Origin: Limnoglobus roseus | GTDB taxonomy: Bacteria > Planctomycetota > Planctomycetia > Gemmatales > Gemmataceae | Length of the DNA: 64,000 nucleotides | Assembly (NCBI RefSeq): GCF_008254045.1 | Contig: NZ_CP042425.1 | Span: 1,054,001-1,118,000 of the forward strand | Direction: 5' to 3' | Part shown: piece after piece, positions 59,689 through 64,000 of the stretch | Numbering within the stretch: position 1 is the first letter of the stretch | Layout: each line of letters opens with the position of its first letter | Made by a program: the position numbers and the translations under genes | Notes under the pieces: generated by a model | What the model was told of the DNA's origin: nothing | Databases searched by the model: none | Seen by the model: only the letters and a program-made list of their open reading frames with translations

Positions 59689-60961
59689 TTTGAACATCTG
59701 AACAGTACTGGTCAAAAGCTGACAACAGTTGATTTTCAAGCGGTTTTTCACTTCTCTTCGGCTCTGCTGTCAACTCCCGTCCCCTCGTTTCGGCCCCTGA
59801 CTGCACCGGATTCTGCACCGCCTTGTTCGACGGAAGTTGGAAGGCGTTTGCCCGGTCGATGTCCGCGTCCCGAACTTGCAAATAGTGCTTTTCCGCGACC
59901 GCCACGGAGTGGCCCATCCACTTCGCCACGACGTGGGCGGGGAACTCGGCGTTCAAGTCCGTTTCGCAACTGGCCCGCAGGTTGTGAAACGGTCTCGCCC
60001 ACTGCTCCAACCCGGCCCGGTGGACGAGCTTCAGGAACGTCGTGCGGACGTTCGTGTTGATCCACCCGCGGTCCGTGTTCGACGTCGCCCGGTAGTGGTC
60101 GGCCTGCGGGCCGAAGACGACGTACACCGTCCCCGGCGGTGCGAGGTCGAACGCCTCTTCGAGGTACGGCCGGAGCGTGGCCGTGATCGGCATCATCCGG
60201 TCGCCCGTCTTGGTCGAATCGACCACCATGCGGCCGGTCGCCAAGTTGACGCAGTCCCACCGGAGCATCAGCGTTTCCGACGGCGTCCGCAACCCGGCGA
60301 ACCGGGCCAGGGCAACGATCGTGCGCCAGCACGGGTTCGCCTCGTCCATGACCCGCAGGACGGCGTCGACCGGGATGTATTGCTTGCGCTTCGCGTTGTC
60401 GCCCTCCCGGCACCGCACCTCGGCGAACGGGTTGGCCGTGATGAGCTTCAGCCGGACTGCGTCCGCGAAGTAGTTCCGGTAGGCCCGGACGCGGCGGTGT
60501 ATGGTCGTGTCGGCCAGTCCCTTCGCCTGCATGGCCTGCTTCAGTTCCTCGGCGTCGTTCGCGGTAATGCTGCGCAAGCCCCGGTGCGGTCCGAAGGCTT
60601 CGATCAGGTTGCCGCACCGCTGTCGGACTTGGGTTCGCGTGCCGGCGCTCCAATCGTGCGAATTCCGTTCGACGTACTCACGCAGGAACTGAGAAAGGGT
60701 AGCGGATTGCCGCTCGGGGATGAGGCCCACGGCGGCCAGTTTCGCGGCCAAGTCGTCGCCGATGCTGCCGACCCACACCACCGTTTCCGTGTCCATCGGC
60801 AGCTTCGTGATGGCCAGCGCGTTGAGGTGTTCGACCTTGAGCTTGATCGCGTTCGCCACCTTCATCGGCACCGCGCCGAGGCGGACCGACCGCCGCTTCT
60901 TGTCCGCCCCCACGAACTGCACCACGCGGTTCCCGTTCGCTTCCGTCGTCACGCTTGCCAT
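59663..60961 (-). CDS. Tyrosine recombinase (integrase) of an element in tRNA-Gln
   Basis: ATG 60961 gives 432 aa. The catalytic residues of the tyrosine recombinases are visible: R225 (FAGLRTPSE), K251, H326-x-x-R329 (FHNLRAS), H351 (MGHSVAVAEKHY) and nucleophile Y360. The N-terminal part has an Arm/core-binding region. The last residues (RQGFEP) are encoded by the complement of the tRNA T-arm, so the gene runs 26 nt into the tRNA. This is the usual arrangement for integrases that recombine at a tRNA 3' end. The element extends to the right. Confidence 0.93.
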   Translation of the reverse strand: MASVTTEANGNRVVQFVGADKKRRSVRLGAVPMKVANAIKLKVEHLNALAITKLPMDTETVVWVGSIGDDLAAKLAAVGLIPERQSATLSQFLREYVERNSHDWSAGTRTQVRQRCGNLIEAFGPHRGLRSITANDAEELKQAMQAKGLADTTIHRRVRAYRNYFADAVRLKLITANPFAEVRCREGDNAKRKQYIPVDAVLRVMDEANPCWRTIVALARFAGLRTPSETLMLRWDCVNLATGRMVVDSTKTGDRMMPITATLRPYLEEAFDLAPPGTVYVVFGPQADHYRATSNTDRGWINTNVRTTFLKLVHRAGLEQWARPFHNLRASCETDLNAEFPAHVVAKWMGHSVAVAEKHYLQVRDADIDRANAFQLPSNKAVQNPVQSGAETRGRELTAEPKRSEKPLENQLLSAFDQYCSDVQITRQGFEP

Positions 60962-60999
60962 GCTCGATCGCCCTCGCTGGGGTAGAAGTAGGGTTCCGG

Positions 61000-61212
61000 T
61001 CACAGGCCGTCGTTCGCCACCCGCCGCACCTCGGCGTCCGGCACGTAGACGAGCCGGCCGATGCGCACGACCCGCAGTTTGCCCGCCTCGGCGGCGCGTG
61101 TCAATGACCGTATGGAGAGCGCGAAGAACTTCGCCGCGTCGGCGATGGGCCACGGTTGGCCGGGCAGGCGGTCGGTGGGCATCGGCTTCGAGGGGAGCGC
61201 AACAGCGGTCAT
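61000..61212 (-). CDS. Excisionase-like HTH_17 protein
   Basis: ATG 61212 gives 70 aa. A winged HTH of the excisionase/MerR-like HTH_17 type is clear (WPIADAAKFFALSIRSLTRAAEAGKLRVVRIGRLVYVPDAEVRR). It likely directs excision or controls the integrase gene 38 nt downstream. The two genes may be co-transcribed. A short Pro-rich N-terminal tail precedes the domain. Confidence 0.85.
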   Translation of the reverse strand: MTAVALPSKPMPTDRLPGQPWPIADAAKFFALSIRSLTRAAEAGKLRVVRIGRLVYVPDAEVRRVANDGL

Positions 61213-61393
61213 GGTGTGCCTCGTGAAAGGTCCGGTTGTAGGGTCATGGGTTTAATCGCGCCAGGATCGCGATTACGTGACGATCGCCGTGCGGATGACG
61301 TTCTTCCCGTCCGTGGGGTCGATCGCGCATCCTGCACGAAGCCTGAGGGGTTGGCGGGCCAACCTGGCCCGCCGTAATACCGACCCCGTGGGA

Positions 61394-61867
61394 TCAGTCC
61401 CCAAAAGCCCCGATCTGCGACAGTTGATCCCGCACGGCCTTCAGCTGCGCCGGCGATGCCCGGTCAGCAACCCGCTGTGCTTCCCGGGCGGCGAATTCGG
61501 CCCGTTCCTTTTCCTTCCGCCGCCGATCCAGGATCATGGCAACCTCGGCCGCAAGCTTGGTCATCAACTGACCGCTGAACTCAAAGCACTGCATATTGGT
61601 CGGCGAGAGCATGGAATTCATCACCGTGATCGCGTCGTCCACCGCCAGCCCGTGCCGATCAATCCAGACGCTGAACCTCGCCGTCAGCGGCATCGCGGAC
61701 TCCAAGCCCTTCAAGTGCTGGTTGCAAACCCACAGGTTGAGCGCCGCCGTGCGGGCCTCGGGCGGCAGCGCAAGTAACGGCCGCTTCACAAGGTCGCGGT
61801 AGTCCTGCATCGACAGGCTCAGCCGAGCCGCAACGGTGGTTTGTGTTCGAGCCAGTGCTTCACTCAT
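61394..61867 (-). CDS. Hypothetical protein of the integrated element
   Basis: The 157-aa protein starts at ATG 61867, and its start overlaps the stop of the upstream gene (ATGA). It is mainly helical and soluble, with a basic C-terminal segment (LDRRRKEKERAEFAAREAQR). A role in element replication or DNA handling is possible because of coupling to the preceding gene. No family is recognised. Confidence 0.7.
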   Translation of the reverse strand: MSEALARTQTTVAARLSLSMQDYRDLVKRPLLALPPEARTAALNLWVCNQHLKGLESAMPLTARFSVWIDRHGLAVDDAITVMNSMLSPTNMQCFEFSGQLMTKLAAEVAMILDRRRKEKERAEFAAREAQRVADRASPAQLKAVRDQLSQIGAFGD

Positions 61868-62805
61868 ATCGCCCCTCCGAATGCGTCCATCATGTAGCTC
61901 GCCAATCGCTCATCCTGAGCGTCGGCCCGGCTTTGAAACCCTCCGCGGCGAGCATCCGGAGGCGGGCCTTCCACCGACCAACGGGCGAAGTTCTGCCTGA
62001 GCTTCGCCACACAGTGCCGCGATTCCGCGGCGTAGAACGGATCGTCGTCAGCGAAGAATCGACCGAGGATCACGCCGAGTTTGACCGTGTCGCCCTTCAC
62101 GAGCTTCAGAATCTGTTGCAGGAGTAACGTCTCCTTCCCGTAGTCGAACGGGTACGACTCGCCGTATCGCCGCTCCCAACGCCCGCAGAACGCCCGGCGA
62201 AGGTCCGCGTCGATGCCGGTCGGCTCCTTCTTCGGCTTCGTCGTCGTGGGTGGCGTTGGGGGCGGGGAGACGATCGACGGCGGTGGCAGACTCACGCCCG
62301 CCGCGTCAGCGGTCAGTTCCGAAGGAACTGAGGTATTACTCTCTTCTCTTCTCTTCTCTAGTCCCGATTTTGTCCCGTTCGCACCGGGACATTTCGGGGA
62401 CAGATTCGGGACAGATTCGGGACACCGCCGCTGCCGCCGCTTCTTGGTCGCGTCGGAAGCCCTTGTCTTCGCGCTAGTTCCGTTGTGGCGGGCGAACTGC
62501 GGGAAGACGACCCGGCCGGCCGCTTCGATGACGAGCCAGCCGACGCCGGGGGCGGCCATCGCCTCGGCGAGGCCCGGCAACCCGGTGATCGCGTCGAGGA
62601 ACGCGCACGCCTTGTCCCCGACGCACAGGGACACGTTGTCGGCCGTGTCGGCGTCCGCGTCGGTGGCGTTGTCGTCGCACCACTCCCACAGCACCATCAG
62701 CCGGCCGGCGATCTCGTGCCGGTCCCGACCGAGGGCGGCCGACAGGACGGCCACTTCCCGCCGGCTCGCCAGACCTTTCGTCCACTTGATCCAGTCGCCC
62801 GCCAT
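61864..62805 (-). CDS. Replication-type protein of the integrated element
   Basis: The 313-aa protein begins MAGDWIKWTKGLASRREVAVLSAAL, the pattern of phage replisome-organiser or DnaT-like N-terminal domains. A long disordered linker follows (about residues 110-190: RRQRRCPES, PPPSIVSPPP). A C-terminal helical domain (RAFCGRWERRYGESYPFDYG, KLRQNFARW) may bind a helicase loader or DNA. The 3' end overlaps the next gene by 4 nt. It probably initiates or primes replication of the element. Confidence 0.7.
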   Translation of the reverse strand: MAGDWIKWTKGLASRREVAVLSAALGRDRHEIAGRLMVLWEWCDDNATDADADTADNVSLCVGDKACAFLDAITGLPGLAEAMAAPGVGWLVIEAAGRVVFPQFARHNGTSAKTRASDATKKRRQRRCPESVPNLSPKCPGANGTKSGLEKRREESNTSVPSELTADAAGVSLPPPSIVSPPPTPPTTTKPKKEPTGIDADLRRAFCGRWERRYGESYPFDYGKETLLLQQILKLVKGDTVKLGVILGRFFADDDPFYAAESRHCVAKLRQNFARWSVEGPPPDARRGGFQSRADAQDERLASYMMDAFGGAI

Positions 62806-62865
62806 TCGTCACCTCGGTACGGGGATGGGCGGCCCGCAACGGTTGCGGGCCGTGAGCATCGGGGG

Positions 62866-63288
62866 TCAGTCGGGGAGCGTGACGGCGGACGTGTCGCCGA
62901 AGAGGGAGGGTTGCGCGACGGGACCGCGGCGGGCCGGCGGAGGGGTGGGCGCGTCGGCGGGGTTGGCCGCCAGCCAAGCTTCCGCCTTCGCTCGGTCGAT
63001 CAGCCGCCAGCGGATGACCGGCCGGCCGTGGGCCTCGGCCCGCTCGGACTCGGCGTACCCGTTCTTGGCGATGATGCCGGCCTTCGCCAGCTTGAGCGGC
63101 ACGGCCCCGAAGAACTTGGGATCGACGTCGGTCGGCACCGCCACGGCGGCGCGAACGTCGTCGATCGTCGCCGTGCCCTCGGCGAGCAGGCGACGGAGCA
63201 ACACGCGGCGGGCGTGCCGGATGAGCCGTTCGCGCCGCTCTTCGAGCAGCGTATGGGCGGCGGCCTTAGTAGCGGTGGCGTTACGCAT
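62866..63288 (-). CDS. Winged-helix-like protein of the integrated element
   Basis: ATG 63288 gives 140 aa. It has an Arg-rich N-terminus (ERRERLIRHARRVLLRRLLAEG) followed by a winged-helix-like region (ATIDDVRAAVAVPTDVDPKFFGAV and AKAGIIAKNGYAES), and a disordered Pro-rich C-terminus. It may control or mediate DNA replication of the element. Its 5' end overlaps the gene at 63281-63484 by 8 nt. The longer frame starting at 63429 is a shadow. Confidence 0.68.
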   Translation of the reverse strand: MRNATATKAAAHTLLEERRERLIRHARRVLLRRLLAEGTATIDDVRAAVAVPTDVDPKFFGAVPLKLAKAGIIAKNGYAESERAEAHGRPVIRWRLIDRAKAEAWLAANPADAPTPPPARRGPVAQPSLFGDTSAVTLPD

Positions 63289-63484
63289 GGCGCACCGCCT
63301 TCCCACCGTGCCGAAGAGCCGGGGCGTCCTTCGCGAACCGGACCGAGATGCCGGCCTCTTCAAGCCACTGGCTTGCGAGGGCGGACATGGTCTTGTCACC
63401 AGTCTTCTTGGCGGCGATGAGGATCGCAATCAGGCAGGGCGGATCGCTCGGATGTGGTAGGCCGGGTTGGGTACAGGCTGCCAT
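63281..63484 (-). CDS. Small hypothetical protein of the integrated element
   Basis: ATG 63484 gives 67 aa, with AGGAGG 6 nt upstream. It contains a helical region (LIAILIAAKKTGDKTMSALA, then SQWLEEAGISVRFAKDAPAL). The gene overlaps the next one by 8 nt, so the two are co-translated. The family is not recognised. It may be a small regulator or cofactor of replication. Confidence 0.6.
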   Translation of the reverse strand: MAACTQPGLPHPSDPPCLIAILIAAKKTGDKTMSALASQWLEEAGISVRFAKDAPALRHGGKAVRHA

Positions 63485-63604
63485 TCGGCACCTCCTTTAC
63501 CCTACCGGCGGTTGTGCAATTACAGGAGGAAAATGATTTGCACAAGGGGGCAGAAACGGCGTCGGATGACTAGAAATCCCGGCGAAAGCAAAATCCCAAA
63601 AAAC

Positions 63605-63635
63605 CACACACTGTGTGCGAATCGGATTCGCACAC
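63605..63635. promoter_or_regulatory. Overlapping palindromes, likely operator
   Basis: A 23-bp palindrome (GTGTGCGAATC, 63613-63623, G, then 63625-63635 exact complement) overlaps a smaller one (CACACA / TGTGTG, 63605-63617). They lie between two minus-strand genes of the element, in the likely promoter of the 63484 gene. They could bind the helix-turn-helix protein encoded just upstream. Confidence 0.5.
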
Positions 63636-63642
63636 GGCTAAC

Positions 63643-64000
63643 TTACCTCTGTCCTTTGTCGGACTGGCGATCGATGGCATCTCGCTTCGCTGTCTCCTGA
63701 AGGGCTGCGATCTGTTTCCAAGCCTTTGTTCGCACGACGGAGGAATGATGGCAGCCGATCTCCTCTGCGATTTGCTGACACGTCCATCCCTTCGCGGCAG
63801 GTTTTTTCATGACGAGGTCGTAAACCTGCGCGTTGACGTTCTTGCCCTTGCTGCCGCCCATTGATACCGATTTCGCCTGAATCTTGATCCCGCCGCTGTC
63901 GGAGTTTTCGATCGAGGCTGCAATTCGGGTCTCTGCAAAGGCGGCCGCGGATTCGCGCTTAACCAACGGGAGTAGCCGGCTAAGCCGTGCCGTCAACTCG
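63643..64000 (-). CDS. HTH-type protein of the integrated element, partial
   Basis: The frame runs open to the window end, so the start may be outside it. A TTG at 63996 would give 117 aa. The C-terminal part has a helix-turn-helix (AKGWTCQQIAEEIGCHHSSVVRTKAWK), and the region before it has a short basic linker (MGGSKGKNVNAQVYDLVMKKP). It is likely a DNA-binding regulator of the element. Read from the available end, no signal or membrane segment is seen. Confidence 0.6.
   Translation of the reverse strand, partial: ELTARLSRLLPLVKRESAAAFAETRIAASIENSDSGGIKIQAKSVSMGGSKGKNVNAQVYDLVMKKPAAKGWTCQQIAEEIGCHHSSVVRTKAWKQIAALQETAKRDAIDRQSDKGQR

Overview
The window is high-GC bacterial DNA that looks like a planctomycete of the family Gemmataceae (Gemmata or a close relative). 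The reasons are a Tat-signal DUF1501 protein, a Cys-type sulfatase, an NPCBM-domain secreted protein, WD40 and PQQ-like propeller proteins, a long MoxR/DUF58/vWA envelope cluster, and several small hypothetical families that I associate with Gemmata. No tool was run. Family names rest on motifs read from the translations and on memory.

Layout. (1) 1-3801: DUF1501 fragment, BamE-like membrane protein, ribosomal protein L27, an exported protein, an MFS exporter and a small protein. (2) 3853-13299: seven co-directional, tightly packed genes. They encode a radical-SAM activase-like protein, two unknown proteins, a soluble FtsH-like AAA+ metalloprotease, an 86-aa protein, a 1148-aa protein and a MoxR-type AAA+ ATPase. 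This resembles the FtsH/MoxR ternary conflict-type systems described computationally in multicellular bacteria, and is the most interesting locus here. (3) 13296-18366: small hypothetical genes, an ABM monooxygenase-like protein and a membrane vWA protein. (4) About 18550-22476: an AT-richer accessory segment with a zinc-ribbon membrane protein, a SWIM-finger DDE transposase, a ribbon-helix-helix protein, a 46-aa ORF and a coiled-coil/winged-helix protein. Iteron-like repeat arrays lie at both ends.

(5) 22477-29366: a Gemmata-type hypothetical protein, a PPi-type phosphofructokinase, a sulfatase, an acetyltransferase and a radical SAM/SPASM-like protein. (6) 29626-51197: a same-strand block of giant envelope genes (PQQ/TPR-like, prenyltransferase-like toroid, MoxR, DUF58, BatA-like, vWA, large membrane protein, coiled-coil repeat protein, secreted protein). 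MoxR probably remodels partners that carry vWA/DUF58 domains. (7) 51303-59516: a WD40 protein, an NPCBM protein, an active HtrA protease next to a catalytically dead paralogue, a glycine-zipper protein, a peroxiredoxin and an exported protein. (8) 59618-64000: tRNA-Gln(UUG) with an integrase gene running into its 3' half, then an excisionase and replication-type genes. This is the left end of an integrated element that continues past the window.

Many junctions between co-directional genes hold long inverted repeats of at least five sequence families. Several sit directly against start or stop codons.
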